Below the pieces are notes generated by a model, which worked only from the letters and a program-made list of their open reading frames with translations, did no database searches and had not been told where the DNA came from. A program made the position numbers and the translations under genes. Shown here piece after piece: positions 24,898 through 34,116 of a DNA stretch of 41,804 nucleotides. Source of the stretch: Clostridia bacterium (GTDB lineage: Bacteria > Bacillota > Clostridia > Oscillospirales > CAG-272); contig JAKSPU010000010.1 in the NCBI GenBank assembly GCA_024404505.1, positions 1 through 41,804 on the forward strand, read 5' to 3'. Within the stretch, counting starts at the first letter, position 1; every line of letters starts with the position of its first letter.

Positions 24898-25266
24898 ATG
24901 ATTCAGCAGCAGAGTTTGATGAACGTGGCCGATAACACCGGTGCAAAGCAGTTGATGTGCATCCGTGTGCTGGGCGGTACTGCCCGTCGGTACGCGAACA
25001 TCGGTGACGTCGTCGTGTGTTGCGTCAAGAAGGCAACGCCCGGCGGTATGGCCAAGAAGGGTGAAGTCGTCAAGGCTGTCATCGTCAGAAGCACCCACGG
25101 TGTGCATCGCGCAGACGGTTCTTACATCAAGTTCGATGATAACGCAGCCGTTATCATCAAGGATGATAAGACCCCCCGCGGCACCCGTATCTTTGGGCCG
25201 GTAGCAAGAGAGCTTCGTGAGAAGGATTACCTCAAGATCCTCTCCCTCGCTCCCGAGGTCCTGTAA
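24898..25266 (+). CDS. rplN: 50S ribosomal protein L14
   Basis: 122 aa. [26 protein letters not shown] is diagnostic. L14 forms an inter-subunit bridge and is the docking site of silencing factor RsfS. The 91-nt gap from rpsQ shows no promoter I can support. Confidence 0.98.
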   Translation: MIQQQSLMNVADNTGAKQLMCIRVLGGTARRYANIGDVVVCCVKKATPGGMAKKGEVVKAVIVRSTHGVHRADGSYIKFDDNAAVIIKDDKTPRGTRIFGPVARELREKDYLKILSLAPEVL

Positions 25267-25280
25267 GGAGGTATCGCAGC

Positions 25281-25595
25281 ATGAATAATCTGTTTGTCAA
25301 GAAGGGCGATACCGTCGTCGTCCTGAACGGTGACGACAAGGGCGTGAAGGGCGAGGTCATCGCCGTTTCCCCTGATGAGGGCAAGGTCCTCGTCAAGGGC
25401 GCCAACATCATCCACAAGCACGTCAAGCCCCGCAGACAGGGCGAGACCGGCGGCATCGTTGATGCCGAGGGCGCTATCTACGCAGCCAAGGTCGCACTGT
25501 GGTGCCCCGACTGCAAGAAGGGCGTCCGCGTCCACATGACCATGGTGGACGACAAGAAGATCCGCACCTGCAAGTGCGGTCACAAGTTTGACTGA
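25281..25595 (+). CDS. rplX: 50S ribosomal protein L24
   Basis: 104 aa. N-terminal KOW ([22 protein letters not shown]). The C-terminus has two Cys pairs (WCPDC ... CKCGHKF), a zinc-ribbon form found in many Firmicutes. L24 is an assembly initiator near the tunnel exit. Confidence 0.97.
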   Translation: MNNLFVKKGDTVVVLNGDDKGVKGEVIAVSPDEGKVLVKGANIIHKHVKPRRQGETGGIVDAEGAIYAAKVALWCPDCKKGVRVHMTMVDDKKIRTCKCGHKFD

Positions 25596-25609
25596 GGAGG
25601 AGAATGATC

Positions 25610-26155
25610 ATGGCAGCAAGAATCAAGGAACTCTATAATGCAGAGATCGCTCCCGCCCTCATGAAGCAGTTCGATTACAAGAGCGTGATGCAGATCCCCA
25701 AGCTGGACAAGATCGTCATCAACGTCGGCGTCGGTGATGCCCGCGAGAACGCAAAGGCTATCGACTCCGTCATCAAGGAGATCGCCCAGATCACCGGTCA
25801 GAAGCCGGTGCCCACCACCGCCCGTAAGTCCGTCGCAAACTTCAAGGTCCGTCAGGGCATGAAGATCGGCGTCAAGGTCACCCTGCGCGGCGACCGTATG
25901 TACGAGTTCGTGGATCGTCTGTTCAACTTCGCTCTGCCCCGCGTGCGTGACTTCAAGGGTATCAACCCCAACGCCTTCGACGGCCGCGGCAACTACTCCC
26001 TCGGCCTGAAGGAGCAGCTGATCTTCCCCGAGATCGAGTACGATAAGATCGAAAAGATCCGCGGTATGGATATCTGCTTCGTCACCACCGCCAACACCGA
26101 CGAGGAAGCCCGTGAGCTTCTCCGCCAGCTGGGCGCTCCCTTCGCAAAGAACTGA
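25610..26155 (+). CDS. rplE: 50S ribosomal protein L5
   Basis: 181 aa. ATG 25610 is preferred over 25604: it lies 9 nt after AGGAGG and gives [18 protein letters not shown], aligning with other L5 starts. [19 protein letters not shown] and [16 protein letters not shown] segments follow. L5 binds 5S rRNA. Confidence 0.97.
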   Translation: MAARIKELYNAEIAPALMKQFDYKSVMQIPKLDKIVINVGVGDARENAKAIDSVIKEIAQITGQKPVPTTARKSVANFKVRQGMKIGVKVTLRGDRMYEFVDRLFNFALPRVRDFKGINPNAFDGRGNYSLGLKEQLIFPEIEYDKIEKIRGMDICFVTTANTDEEARELLRQLGAPFAKN

Positions 26156-26170
26156 TGGAGGTAACTGATA

Positions 26171-26356
26171 ATGGCTAAGAAGTCTATGATCCTGAAGCAG
26201 CAGGCAGAGCCCAAGTTCTCTACCCGCGCTTACAACCGCTGCAAGATCTGCGGCCGTCCCCACGGTTACCTTCGCAAGTACGGCATCTGCCGTATCTGCT
26301 TCCGGAACCTTGCTTACAAGGGCGAGATCCCCGGTATCAAGAAGGCATCCTGGTAA
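26171..26356 (+). CDS. rpsN: 30S ribosomal protein S14, zinc type
   Basis: 61 aa, the short zinc-ribbon form (S14 type Z) with [21 protein letters not shown], i.e. two CxxC pairs. Supports a Firmicutes origin. A 220-nt structured region follows before rpsH. Confidence 0.98.
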   Translation: MAKKSMILKQQAEPKFSTRAYNRCKICGRPHGYLRKYGICRICFRNLAYKGEIPGIKKASW

Positions 26357-26576
26357 GATGAACCCGCGGCTCGCGCCGCAAACACCACTCTGTCGGACAG
26401 GACAACGTCCTGCCTGACAGACATCCCGGTCCGCGAAGGAACGGGATCCCCCACCTATCGGTAGGAAATACCGTAATCCGCCTGTCCGCAGGAAGGGAAC
26501 GGTATTTAACCCCCGGTATGCCGCCGCAGACTGCGGCAGCAAGATCATAATAACTTGCATCAGGAGGAAAGTTAAA
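26357..26576 (+). promoter_or_regulatory. Highly structured rpsN-rpsH intercistronic region
   Basis: 220 nt with at least five hairpins in series: GCGGC-tcgc-GCCGC (26366-26379); a 14-bp arm CTGTCGGACAGGAC with 26407-26420 (one mismatch, one wobble); ATCCCG/CGGGAT (26423-26447) with inner TCC/GGA; AAATACCGT/ACGGTATTT (26466-26507) enclosing CCTG-tccg-CAGG; GCCGC-agact-GCGGC (26523-26537). No T-run follows any of them. The position just before rpsH suggests translational feedback or RNA processing, but I cannot match it to a known r-protein leader. Confidence 0.6.
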
Positions 26577-26975
26577 ATGCAAATGTCCGATGTTATTGCC
26601 GATATGCTCACAAGAATCAGAAACGCGAATACTGCCAAGCACGCGACTGTTGACATTCCGGCATCCAATATGAAGAAGGCTATCGCTGATATCCTCGTCG
26701 AGGAAGGCTACATCAAGAGCTACACCGTCGTCGATGACGGCAAGCAGGGCGCTATCCGCGTCACCCTGAAGTATCTCCCCGGCAAGCAGAAGGTCATCCG
26801 CGGTATCAAGCGTGTGTCCAAGCCCGGTCTGCGTATCTACGCAAGCTGCGAGGATATGCCCAAGGTGATGAACGGTCTGGGTATCGCCATCGTCTCCACC
26901 TCTAAGGGCATCATGACCGACAAGAAGGCTCGCTCCCTCAACGTGGGCGGCGAGGTTCTTGCCTTCGTCTGGTAA
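26577..26975 (+). CDS. rpsH: 30S ribosomal protein S8
   Basis: 132 aa. [19 protein letters not shown] and the C-terminal [18 protein letters not shown](S) signature are normal. S8 is a central-domain assembly protein and in E. coli represses the spc operon. AGGAGGAAAG precedes the ATG, right after the structured region. Confidence 0.98.
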   Translation: MQMSDVIADMLTRIRNANTAKHATVDIPASNMKKAIADILVEEGYIKSYTVVDDGKQGAIRVTLKYLPGKQKVIRGIKRVSKPGLRIYASCEDMPKVMNGLGIAIVSTSKGIMTDKKARSLNVGGEVLAFVW

Positions 26976-26996
26976 TGGAACGGGAGGTACAGAATT

Positions 26997-27620
26997 ATGT
27001 CGAGAATTGGTAGAAGTCCCATCACGATTCCTGTCGGCGTTTCCGTGAATGTTGAGAACGGCAATGTCGTGACCGTCAAGGGCCCCAAGGGTACCCTGAC
27101 CAAGACCTTTAGCCCCGTTATGGAGATCAAGCAGGAGGGCGCAGTCCTTACGATCGCCCGCCCCAACGATCTCGCTGAGACCCGCGCTATCCACGGCCTC
27201 ACCCGCGCCCTGCTGCAGGACATGGTCACCGGCGTCAACACCGGTTACCAGAAGGTCCTCATGATCATCGGCGTCGGCTACAAGGCTGTCAAGCAGGGCA
27301 AGGACCTGCAGCTGTTCCTCGGTCACTCCCTTATGCCCACTACCGGTCTGCCTCAGGATAAGTACATCCTGCACGACACCGACAGCGTGAAGTATGAGGT
27401 CCCCTCCGAGGACGAGATCAAGAAGGCCGGCATCGACAAGATGACCACCGAGAAGGTTTCCTCCTCCATGATCATCGTCGTCAAGGGCTGCGACAAGCAG
27501 GAAGTCGGCCAGGCCGCTGCCGTGATCCGCGGCAAGCGTCCCCCCGAGCCCTACCACGGCAAGGGTGTCCGTTATATTGACGAGACTGTCCGCCGTAAGG
27601 CCGGTAAGACCGGTAAGTAA
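26997..27620 (+). CDS. rplF: 50S ribosomal protein L6 with an internal insertion
   Basis: 207 aa against the usual 176-180. The N-terminal SRIGRSPITIPVGV, the VGYKAVKQGKDLQLFLGHS strand and the RGKRPPEPYHGKGVRYIDE end are normal. Between LGHS (residue 111) and IIVVKGCDKQ (residue 159) there are about 29 more residues than in E. coli L6, with an acidic LHDTDSVKYEVPSEDEIKK stretch. L6 sits near the sarcin-ricin loop and the factor-binding site. Confidence 0.97.
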   Translation: MSRIGRSPITIPVGVSVNVENGNVVTVKGPKGTLTKTFSPVMEIKQEGAVLTIARPNDLAETRAIHGLTRALLQDMVTGVNTGYQKVLMIIGVGYKAVKQGKDLQLFLGHSLMPTTGLPQDKYILHDTDSVKYEVPSEDEIKKAGIDKMTTEKVSSSMIIVVKGCDKQEVGQAAAVIRGKRPPEPYHGKGVRYIDETVRRKAGKTGK

Positions 27621-27639
27621 TTGAAAGGAGTGGAGTACA

Positions 27640-27999
27640 ATGGTAACGAAGAAGGATTCCAATCAGGCCCGCCTGAAGAGACACATCCGTATCCGCGCCA
27701 AGGTGTCCGGTACTGCCGAGCGTCCCCGCCTGGCTGTTTACCGTTCCAACGCGAATATCAGTGCCCAGATCATCGACGATGAAAAGGGCGTTACCCTGGT
27801 CGCCGCTTCTACCTACGGCGCAGGCTACACCGAGAACGGCGGCAACAAGGCTGCTGCCCGTGAGATCGGTAAGAGAATCGCAGAGAAGGCTCTCGCAGCA
27901 GGTATCACCGAGGTCGTCTTTGACCGCGGCGGCTATCTGTACCACGGACGTGTATCGGAGTTGGCTGAGGGTGCCCGTGAGGGCGGCCTGAAGTTCTGA
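27640..27999 (+). CDS. rplR: 50S ribosomal protein L18
   Basis: 119 aa. [24 protein letters not shown] and [24 protein letters not shown] are diagnostic. L18 binds 5S rRNA together with L5. Confidence 0.98.
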   Translation: MVTKKDSNQARLKRHIRIRAKVSGTAERPRLAVYRSNANISAQIIDDEKGVTLVAASTYGAGYTENGGNKAAAREIGKRIAEKALAAGITEVVFDRGGYLYHGRVSELAEGAREGGLKF

Positions 28000-28075
28000 T
28001 CCCGCAAGGGTCAGTCCGGTTTGTACACTGTTCAAACAAGTATTTGTTGAACAATTCAGTAAGGAGAAAACGTAA

Positions 28076-28579
28076 ATGGCTAACAAGTTTAATCCGGGCG
28101 AGGCTGAGCTGAAGGAAACGCTCGTCGCCCTGAACCGTGTGTCCAAGACCGTCAAGGGTGGTCGTGTGGCCCGCTTCGCAGCCCTCATGGTTGTGGGCGA
28201 CGAGCACGGACACGTCGGCGTGGGTCTTGGCAAGGCTGCCGAGGTTCCCGAGGCAATCCGTAAGGGCATCGAGGATGCCAAGAAGAATATGATCACCGTG
28301 TCCCTCAAGGGCACCACCATTCCCCACGAGGTGCTGGGTGTGTACGGCGCAGGCAAGGTCATGCTCAAGCCCGCTGCCCTCGGTACCGGTATCATCGCCG
28401 GCGGCAAGGTCCGTGCCGTGCTTGAGTGCGCCGGTATTTCCAACATCCGCGCCAAGTGCCTGCGGTCCGATAACCCCACCAACGTGGTGAAGGCCGTCAT
28501 GGCCGGTCTGAAGGAACTGCGTACCGCTGAGGAAGTCGCTAAGATCCGCGACATCCCCGTGGACCAGGTCAAGGCTTGA
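28076..28579 (+). CDS. rpsE: 30S ribosomal protein S5
   Basis: 167 aa. [26 protein letters not shown] and [21 protein letters not shown] are typical. S5 helps decoding fidelity. The 76-nt gap before it holds a TGTTCAA/TTGAACA hairpin (28029-28053); no promoter seen. Confidence 0.98.
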   Translation: MANKFNPGEAELKETLVALNRVSKTVKGGRVARFAALMVVGDEHGHVGVGLGKAAEVPEAIRKGIEDAKKNMITVSLKGTTIPHEVLGVYGAGKVMLKPAALGTGIIAGGKVRAVLECAGISNIRAKCLRSDNPTNVVKAVMAGLKELRTAEEVAKIRDIPVDQVKA

Positions 28580-28595
28580 TAAGGAGGTCAGAATC

Positions 28596-28775
28596 ATGAA
28601 AAAGGTTACGCTGAAGAAGAGTCTGATCGCCTGCAAGCCCAACCAGATCAAGACCGCTCAGTCTCTCGGTCTGCGCAAGATCGGTGACAGCATCGTCCAT
28701 GAGGACAACGCCGTGCTGGCTGGTAAGGTCAAGGTTCTTGCTCACCTGGTCACGGTCGAGACCGTCAACGACTGA
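28596..28775 (+). CDS. rpmD: 50S ribosomal protein L30
   Basis: 59 aa, found by direct translation ([13 protein letters not shown] ... [18 protein letters not shown]). The SLGLRKIG core and the position between rpsE and rplO are diagnostic. AAGGAGG lies about 9 nt before the ATG. Confidence 0.97.
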   Translation: MKKVTLKKSLIACKPNQIKTAQSLGLRKIGDSIVHEDNAVLAGKVKVLAHLVTVETVND

Positions 28776-28792
28776 GTAAGGAGGAACGAACA

Positions 28793-29236
28793 ATGAAACT
28801 GAATGAACTGAAACCCGCTGAGGGTTCTGCCAAGGCTGCCTGGAGAAAGGGCAGAGGCGCAGGCTCCGGCAACGGTAAGACGGCCGGCAAGGGCCACAAG
28901 GGTCAGAACGCCCGCTCCGGCGGCGGTGTCCGTCCCGGCTTCGAAGGCGGCCAGCTTCCTCTGTACAGAAAGCTGCCCAAGAGAGGCTTCCACAACAAGT
29001 TCGCAACTGAGTACGCTACGGTGAATATCTCCACCCTCGAGGCTTGCTTCAACGACGGTGAGACCGTCAATCTGGAGACTCTGCTCGAGAAGAAGATCAT
29101 TCGCAAGGCATTCGACGGTCTGAAGGTCCTCGGTGACGGGGAACTGACCAAGAAGCTGACTGTGCAGGCCGCCAAGTTTACGGCAGCAGCAAAGGAGAAG
29201 ATTACGGCAGTAGGTGGACAGGCAGAGGAGGTATAA
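28793..29236 (+). CDS. rplO: 50S ribosomal protein L15
   Basis: 147 aa. [37 protein letters not shown] and [11 protein letters not shown] are characteristic. Its stop is three nt before the secY start. Confidence 0.98.
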   Translation: MKLNELKPAEGSAKAAWRKGRGAGSGNGKTAGKGHKGQNARSGGGVRPGFEGGQLPLYRKLPKRGFHNKFATEYATVNISTLEACFNDGETVNLETLLEKKIIRKAFDGLKVLGDGELTKKLTVQAAKFTAAAKEKITAVGGQAEEV

Positions 29237-29239
29237 AGG

Positions 29240-30574
29240 ATGTTTCAGACACTGAAGAACGCATGGAAAATTCCCGAGCTTAAAAACAAGCTCCTGTTTA
29301 CCCTGCTGATTATCGTCCTTTACCGTCTCGGCTCCGCTCTTTACCTGCCTTGGGTCGATCAGAACGCACTGAACTCCTGGTTCAACGCGCAGGGCGGCAA
29401 CGCTCTCGGCTGGCTGAACCTTCTGTCCGGCGGCGCGCTCTCCAGAGCCACCCTGTTCGCCCTCTCCGTCTCCCCCTATATCACGGCATCCATCGTGATC
29501 CAGTTGCTCACGATCGCTATCCCGAAATTCGAGCAGTGGTCCAAGGAAGGCGAGAGCGGCCGTAAGAAGCTGTCCGCCATCACCCGCTGGGTCACCGTGG
29601 TCCTCGCACTGGTCACCGCTATCGGCTACACCATGTACATCGCAAACATGGGTATGCTGTCCCAGAGCAACTTCTTCGTCAAGCTCGTTCTGGTGTTCTG
29701 CTACTGCGCCGGTGCGGCGCTGATCATGTGGCTGGCTGAGCAGATCAACGAGTTCGGTATCGGAAACGGTATCTCCGTGATCCTGTTTGCCAACATCATT
29801 TCCCGCCTGCCTGCTATGGCCGGCAGCCTGTGGAGCCGTTGCTTCGGCAGCGGTGCCAACGAGCTTGGTTCCAAGCTCAGCGGCTGGTCTCTGTACGTGG
29901 TCGGCGGTCTGCTGTTCCTGCTCTTCATCGCCATCCTGCTTGTCTTCACCGTGCTGGTCGTCTGGTTCTCCAACTCCGAGCGCCGGATCCCCGTGCAGTA
30001 CGCCAAGCGTGTGGTCGGCCGCAAGATGTACGGCGGTCAGTCCTCCACCCTGCCCATCAAGCTGGATATGGCCGGCGTCATGCCGATCATCTTCGCCAGC
30101 TCCATCGTTTCCATCCCCTCCACCATCGCGGGCTTCTTCCCGGGACGTGCATGGGCCGATTGGATCAACGATTACCTGGGCTACACCAGCTTCCCCTATA
30201 TCGCTATCTACCTCATCCTGATCGTAGCCTTCGCCTACTTCTACATCATGATTTCCTTCAATCCTGTGGAAGTGGCCAACAACCTGCGGTCCAACGGCGG
30301 TGCCGTTCCCGGTATCCGTCCCGGCAGACCTACGGTGGACTACATCACCAAGATCCTCAACCGTATCACCCTGCTCGGCGCACTGTTCCTGATCGTCCTG
30401 TCCGGCGTTCCCATGATCGTCAACGCGATCTGGTACGCTATCGATGGTGTGGGCATTCAGGATCTGGCCTTCTCCGGCTCCTCCCTGCTGATCGTGGTCG
30501 GCGTGGCTCTGGAGACCTTCCGCGAGCTCGAGGCTCAGATGACCCTGCGCAACTACAAGGGCTTCCTTGATTGA
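29240..30574 (+). CDS. secY: Protein translocase channel subunit SecY
   Basis: 444 aa with ten membrane helices expected. FQTLKNAWKIPELKNKLLFTLLIIVLYRLGSALYLPWVD, the plug region, and RRIPVQYAKRVVGRKMYGGQSSTLPIKLDMAGVMPIIFA are standard. It is the central pore of the Sec translocon and would export the two lipoproteins in this window. AGGAGG overlaps the rplO end. Confidence 0.98.
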   Translation: MFQTLKNAWKIPELKNKLLFTLLIIVLYRLGSALYLPWVDQNALNSWFNAQGGNALGWLNLLSGGALSRATLFALSVSPYITASIVIQLLTIAIPKFEQWSKEGESGRKKLSAITRWVTVVLALVTAIGYTMYIANMGMLSQSNFFVKLVLVFCYCAGAALIMWLAEQINEFGIGNGISVILFANIISRLPAMAGSLWSRCFGSGANELGSKLSGWSLYVVGGLLFLLFIAILLVFTVLVVWFSNSERRIPVQYAKRVVGRKMYGGQSSTLPIKLDMAGVMPIIFASSIVSIPSTIAGFFPGRAWADWINDYLGYTSFPYIAIYLILIVAFAYFYIMISFNPVEVANNLRSNGGAVPGIRPGRPTVDYITKILNRITLLGALFLIVLSGVPMIVNAIWYAIDGVGIQDLAFSGSSLLIVVGVALETFRELEAQMTLRNYKGFLD

Positions 30575-30669
30575 TCGCAACGGTGATCAGATGAGAAAAG
30601 CAAACAACATCACCCCATTCACCTATTCCGAATACTCCCTTTCATATTGAGAACAGGAGGCGAACTGAC

Positions 30670-31311
30670 ATGAAATTGATTCTGCTGGGCGCACCCGGTG
30701 CCGGTAAGGGCACGCAGAGCGCCAACATCTCCGAGAAGTACGGTATCCCCGCCATTGCGACCGGTGACATCCTCCGCGCCGCAATCAAGGACGGTACCGA
30801 GCTGGGCAAGGCGGCCAAGAGCTACATCGACGCCGGCAAGCTTGTTCCCGATGAGGTCGTGATCGGCATCATCAAGGAAAAGCTGTCCTCTGAATCCTGC
30901 AAGAACGGATTCATCCTGGACGGTTTCCCCCGCTCCATTCCTCAGGCCGAGGCGCTTGACGCCATGGGCGTGAAGATGGACTGCGTGCTGTCTCTCGAGG
31001 TGCCCGATGAGAAGATCATCGAGCGCATGAGCGGCCGCCGCGTCTGCCGCTGCGGGGCTTCCTACCATGTGGTTTACCTCCCTCCCAAGCAGGACGGAAT
31101 CTGCGACAAGTGCGGTCAGGCGCTTTACATCAGAGATGATGACGCCGAGGCCACCGTGCGTAAGAGACTGGACACCTTCCACACTCAGACCGAGCCCCTG
31201 AAGACGTTCTACGCGCAGAAGGGCATTCTGGTCACCGTTGAGGGTCAGGAGGAGGTCGCCGATACGACCGCCGCCGTTCTCGGCGCGCTGGCCGCTGTCA
31301 AGTGCGACTGA
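30670..31311 (+). CDS. adk: Adenylate kinase with zinc-type LID
   Basis: 213 aa. P-loop GAPGAGKGTQ, DGFPRS, and a long LID domain. The LID has CRCGASYH and CDKCGQ: the first pair is C-x-C rather than the common C-x-x-C, one residue short, which may alter zinc geometry. Catalyses ATP + AMP = 2 ADP. AGGAGG 9-10 nt before the ATG; 95 nt after secY. Confidence 0.97.
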   Translation: MKLILLGAPGAGKGTQSANISEKYGIPAIATGDILRAAIKDGTELGKAAKSYIDAGKLVPDEVVIGIIKEKLSSESCKNGFILDGFPRSIPQAEALDAMGVKMDCVLSLEVPDEKIIERMSGRRVCRCGASYHVVYLPPKQDGICDKCGQALYIRDDDAEATVRKRLDTFHTQTEPLKTFYAQKGILVTVEGQEEVADTTAAVLGALAAVKCD

Positions 31312-31340
31312 GGTCCGCTCCGTACTGAGGTATTGAGCGA

Positions 31341-32102
31341 ATGATCCGACTCAAGAACAGCGAGCAGATCAAGGCGATGATCGTCGCCGGGCGCATCACG
31401 GGTGAAGCACTGCTTCGGGCCCGTGATGCCGTCCGACCCGGCATCAGCACATGGGAGCTGGACCGCGTCGTGCGGGAGAGCATTGAGAACGCCGGCGCCA
31501 AGCCTACCTTTTTGGGGTACGGCGGCTTCCCCGGCAGCGCGTGCGTCAGCATAAACGACGAGGTCATCCACGGGATCCCTTCCAAGAAGCGGTTCCTCGA
31601 GGAGGGCGATATCGTCAAGATCGATGTCGGCGCGTCCATCGGAGGGTACACCGGTGACGCTGCGCGGACTATCCCCGTAGGGAAGGTCAGCGATGAGGCC
31701 ATGCGCCTCATAGAGGTCACCCGTGAGAGCTTCTTCCGCGGGATCGCCGAGCTGAAGATCGGCAATCGCCTCGGCGATGTCGGTCACGCGATCGATGCTT
31801 ACGTCGTGCAGAACGGCTACTCGACCGTCAAGCGTTACGTGGGTCATGGCGTAGGCCAGGAGCTGCATGAGTCGCCTGACGTGCCGAACTTCGGCACCCC
31901 CGGCCGCGGACCCCGCCTGTGTGCGGGCATGACGCTGGCCATCGAACCTATGGTCAATATCGGTAAAGAAGACGTCCGTGAGCTGTCCGACGGCTGGACG
32001 GTGAAAACCGCAGACCACAGCCTCTCGGCTCACTACGAGAATTCTGTGGCCCTGACAAGCGACGGCGTCATAAACCTGACCTTACTTGACCAGACGTTCT
32101 GA
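31341..32102 (+). CDS. map: Methionine aminopeptidase, type I
   Basis: 253 aa. Metal ligands appear in KIDVGASIGGYTGDAART, GHGVGQELHESP and LAIEPMVNIG, with the last Glu in the C-terminal TVKTADHSLSAHYENSVALT segment. Removes initiator Met. Usual place after adk; ribosome binding site weak (GAGG 11 nt upstream). Confidence 0.97.
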   Translation: MIRLKNSEQIKAMIVAGRITGEALLRARDAVRPGISTWELDRVVRESIENAGAKPTFLGYGGFPGSACVSINDEVIHGIPSKKRFLEEGDIVKIDVGASIGGYTGDAARTIPVGKVSDEAMRLIEVTRESFFRGIAELKIGNRLGDVGHAIDAYVVQNGYSTVKRYVGHGVGQELHESPDVPNFGTPGRGPRLCAGMTLAIEPMVNIGKEDVRELSDGWTVKTADHSLSAHYENSVALTSDGVINLTLLDQTF

Positions 32103-32147
32103 TCTGTACGTTTTTCCACAACCTGCCGCAAACAAATTCCGAATGAA

Positions 32148-32165
32148 AGAGGAGTGATTATTCTG
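32148..32165 (+). promoter_or_regulatory. infA ribosome binding site with a non-AUG start
   Basis: AGAGGAG (32148-32154) is followed by TGATTATTCTGGCT. The Ala-Lys-Asp-Asp of IF-1 begins at 32166, so the start must be CTG 32163 (spacing 8), ATT 32160 or 32157, or GTG 32154, which lies inside the SD and is badly spaced. A five-codon out-of-frame ORF, ATGAAAGAGGAGTGA (32143-32157), contains the SD itself. Confidence 0.65.
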
Positions 32166-32381
32166 GCTAAAGATGATGTCGTCGAATTTGAAGGCGTAGT
32201 CGAAGAGGCCCTGCCGAACGCCACCTTCAAGGTGAAGCTGCCCAACGGTCATATCGTGACCGCTCACATCTCCGGCAAGCTCCGCCTCAACTATATCCGC
32301 ATCCTGCCCGGCGACCATGTGACCGTTGAGGTCTCCCTGTACGACCTCGACAAGGGCCGCATCACCTGGCGGACTAAGTAA
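32163..32381 (+). CDS. infA: Translation initiation factor IF-1, non-AUG start
   Basis: 72 aa from CTG 32163, exactly the family length, with the invariant [31 protein letters not shown] and the [15 protein letters not shown]-fold. No ATG occurs in this frame anywhere in the gene. A GTG at 32154 would give 75 aa but overlaps the SD. IF-1 binds the 30S A site during initiation. The ATT option recalls infC, where an AUU start gives IF-3 autocontrol; the same for infA would be an inference. Confidence 0.9.
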   Translation: MAKDDVVEFEGVVEEALPNATFKVKLPNGHIVTAHISGKLRLNYIRILPGDHVTVEVSLYDLDKGRITWRTK

Positions 32382-32453
32382 CCCGTTGGCAGTGAAGCCT
32401 TTCCGGCTTCGGCCAATAACCCTTAACTACTGAGAAAGGTATGGTAATCACCG

Positions 32454-32567
32454 ATGAAAGTGAAACCGTCCGTGAAGAAGATCTGCGAGAAGTGCAAGAT
32501 CATCAAGAGAAAAGGCAAGATCATGGTCATCTGCGAGAACCCCAAGCACAAGCAGAGACAGGGTTGA
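32454..32567 (+). CDS. rpmJ: 50S ribosomal protein L36, zinc form
   Basis: 37 aa, translated directly: [17 protein letters not shown] ... with C-x-x-C, a later Cys and a His, i.e. the zinc-binding form. GAAAGG lies 14 nt before the ATG, a long spacing. The infA-rpmJ gap holds nested hairpins TTGGC/GCCAA and GAAGCC/GGCTTC (32384-32416). Confidence 0.96.
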   Translation: MKVKPSVKKICEKCKIIKRKGKIMVICENPKHKQRQG

Positions 32568-32638
32568 TCGCCATTCTCCCGAAAACACACAATGTTCCTG
32601 ATGGAACACACTAAATCACACAGAGAGGTGAAAAAGAA

Positions 32639-33007
32639 ATGGCTCGTATAGCTGGTGTTGATATTCCCAACAACAAGCGTGTTGAGATCGCTTTGACCTA
32701 CATTTACGGAATCGGCCGCAAGAGTGCCAATGACATCCTGGCAGCTACCGGTATCAATCCCGATACCCGTGCCAAGGACCTGACTGAGGACGAGATCGCC
32801 AAGCTCCGTGATGAGATCGAAAAGTCCTATAACGTGGAGGGTGACCTTCGCCGCGAGGTTCAGATGAACATCAAGAACCTGGTCGAGATCAACTGCTACG
32901 CCGGTATCCGTCACAGAAAGGGCCTGCCGGTCAGAGGTCAGCGCACCAAGACCAACGCAAGAACAAGAAAAGGCCCCGCCAAGACGATTGCAAACAAGAA
33001 GAAGTAA
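32639..33007 (+). CDS. rpsM: 30S ribosomal protein S13
   Basis: 122 aa. [29 protein letters not shown] and the basic tail [15 protein letters not shown] are diagnostic. Contacts tRNA and the 50S in the head. GAGAGGTG precedes the ATG. Confidence 0.98.
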   Translation: MARIAGVDIPNNKRVEIALTYIYGIGRKSANDILAATGINPDTRAKDLTEDEIAKLRDEIEKSYNVEGDLRREVQMNIKNLVEINCYAGIRHRKGLPVRGQRTKTNARTRKGPAKTIANKKK

Positions 33008-33023
33008 AGGAGTGGCATAAAAC

Positions 33024-33425
33024 ATGGCTAAGAATGATAAGGCCGCGAAGGCTTCCAAGAAGCGCCGTGAGAGAAAGAATATTGAAAAGGGCACGGTGCA
33101 CATTCAGGCTACCTTCAACAACACGATCGTGACCATCACCGACGTGAACGGTAATGCGATTTCCTGGGCTTCTGCAGGTGAGCTCGGCTTCAAGGGCTCC
33201 CGTAAGTCCACCCCGTTCGCAGCACAGTCCGCATCCGAGACCGCAGCCAAGATCGCTGTCGATCACGGCCTGAAGACTGTTGAAGTTTACGTGAAGGGTC
33301 CCGGCGCCGGCCGTGAGTCCGCAATCCGTGCTCTTGAGACCGTGGGTCTGCAGATCACCCTGATCCGCGACGTGACCCCCATCCCTCACAACGGATGCAG
33401 ACCCCCCAAGCGCAGACGCGTCTAA
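33024..33425 (+). CDS. rpsK: 30S ribosomal protein S11
   Basis: 133 aa. [30 protein letters not shown] and the [10 protein letters not shown] end are diagnostic. Platform protein at the mRNA exit side. Confidence 0.98.
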   Translation: MAKNDKAAKASKKRRERKNIEKGTVHIQATFNNTIVTITDVNGNAISWASAGELGFKGSRKSTPFAAQSASETAAKIAVDHGLKTVEVYVKGPGAGRESAIRALETVGLQITLIRDVTPIPHNGCRPPKRRRV

Positions 33426-33446
33426 TTGATAGGAGGAGAAATTACT

Positions 33447-34073
33447 ATGGCAAGATATACAGGCCCTGCGTGCAAGCTGTGCCGCAGAGAGGGCAAGAAG
33501 CTGTACCTGAAGGGTGACCGCTGCATTTCCGGTAAGTGCGCTCTGGAGCGCAGAACCTCCGCTCCCGGCCAGCACGGTGCTGATGCCAAGAAGATGAGAG
33601 AGTACGGCATGCAGATGAGAGAGAAGCAGACCACCAAGAGATACTACGGCGTGCTGGAGAAGCAGTTCAGAAACTACTACGAAGAGGCTGAGCGCAAGGA
33701 AGGCATGACCGGTGAGAATCTCCTGATTCTGCTCGAGCGGAGACTTGACAACGTCGTGTACCGTATGGGCATGGCTGAGTGCCGCCGTGACGCCCGTCAG
33801 CTCGTTCTGCACGGTCATTTCACCGTCAACGGTCAGAAGGTCAACGTTCCCTCCTTCATCGTTAAGCCCGGTGACGTGATTGCCGTCAAGGAGTCCAGCC
33901 GTTCCTCCGAGAAGTTCAAGACTCTGGCTGAGTCCGAGGGTGGTGTCCGCACGCCCAAGTGGATCGATTCCGATAAGAAGAACTTCACCGCAAAGGTCGT
34001 GGCTATGCCCGCCCGCGAGGACATCGACTTCGAGTTCAACGAGCAGCTCATCGTCGAGTTGTATTCCAAGTAA
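33447..34073 (+). CDS. rpsD: 30S ribosomal protein S4, zinc form
   Basis: 208 aa. The start at 33447 follows [33 protein letters not shown] is the zinc-binding S4 N-terminus (CxxC plus two later Cys). The S4 RNA-binding domain ([15 protein letters not shown]) is intact. S4 initiates 30S assembly and is a known autoregulator in other bacteria. Confidence 0.98.
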   Translation: MARYTGPACKLCRREGKKLYLKGDRCISGKCALERRTSAPGQHGADAKKMREYGMQMREKQTTKRYYGVLEKQFRNYYEEAERKEGMTGENLLILLERRLDNVVYRMGMAECRRDARQLVLHGHFTVNGQKVNVPSFIVKPGDVIAVKESSRSSEKFKTLAESEGGVRTPKWIDSDKKNFTAKVVAMPAREDIDFEFNEQLIVELYSK

Positions 34074-34116
34074 TGTGATCTCCCATGGGAACCGGACGGG
34101 TCAGCCGTCAGAGTTC

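Noticed and set aside
32441..32617. An alternative frame starting at ATG 32441 over rpmJ
   Set aside because: It has a closer SD, but its product is an unrecognisable charged sequence, whereas the overlapping frame is an unmistakable L36.
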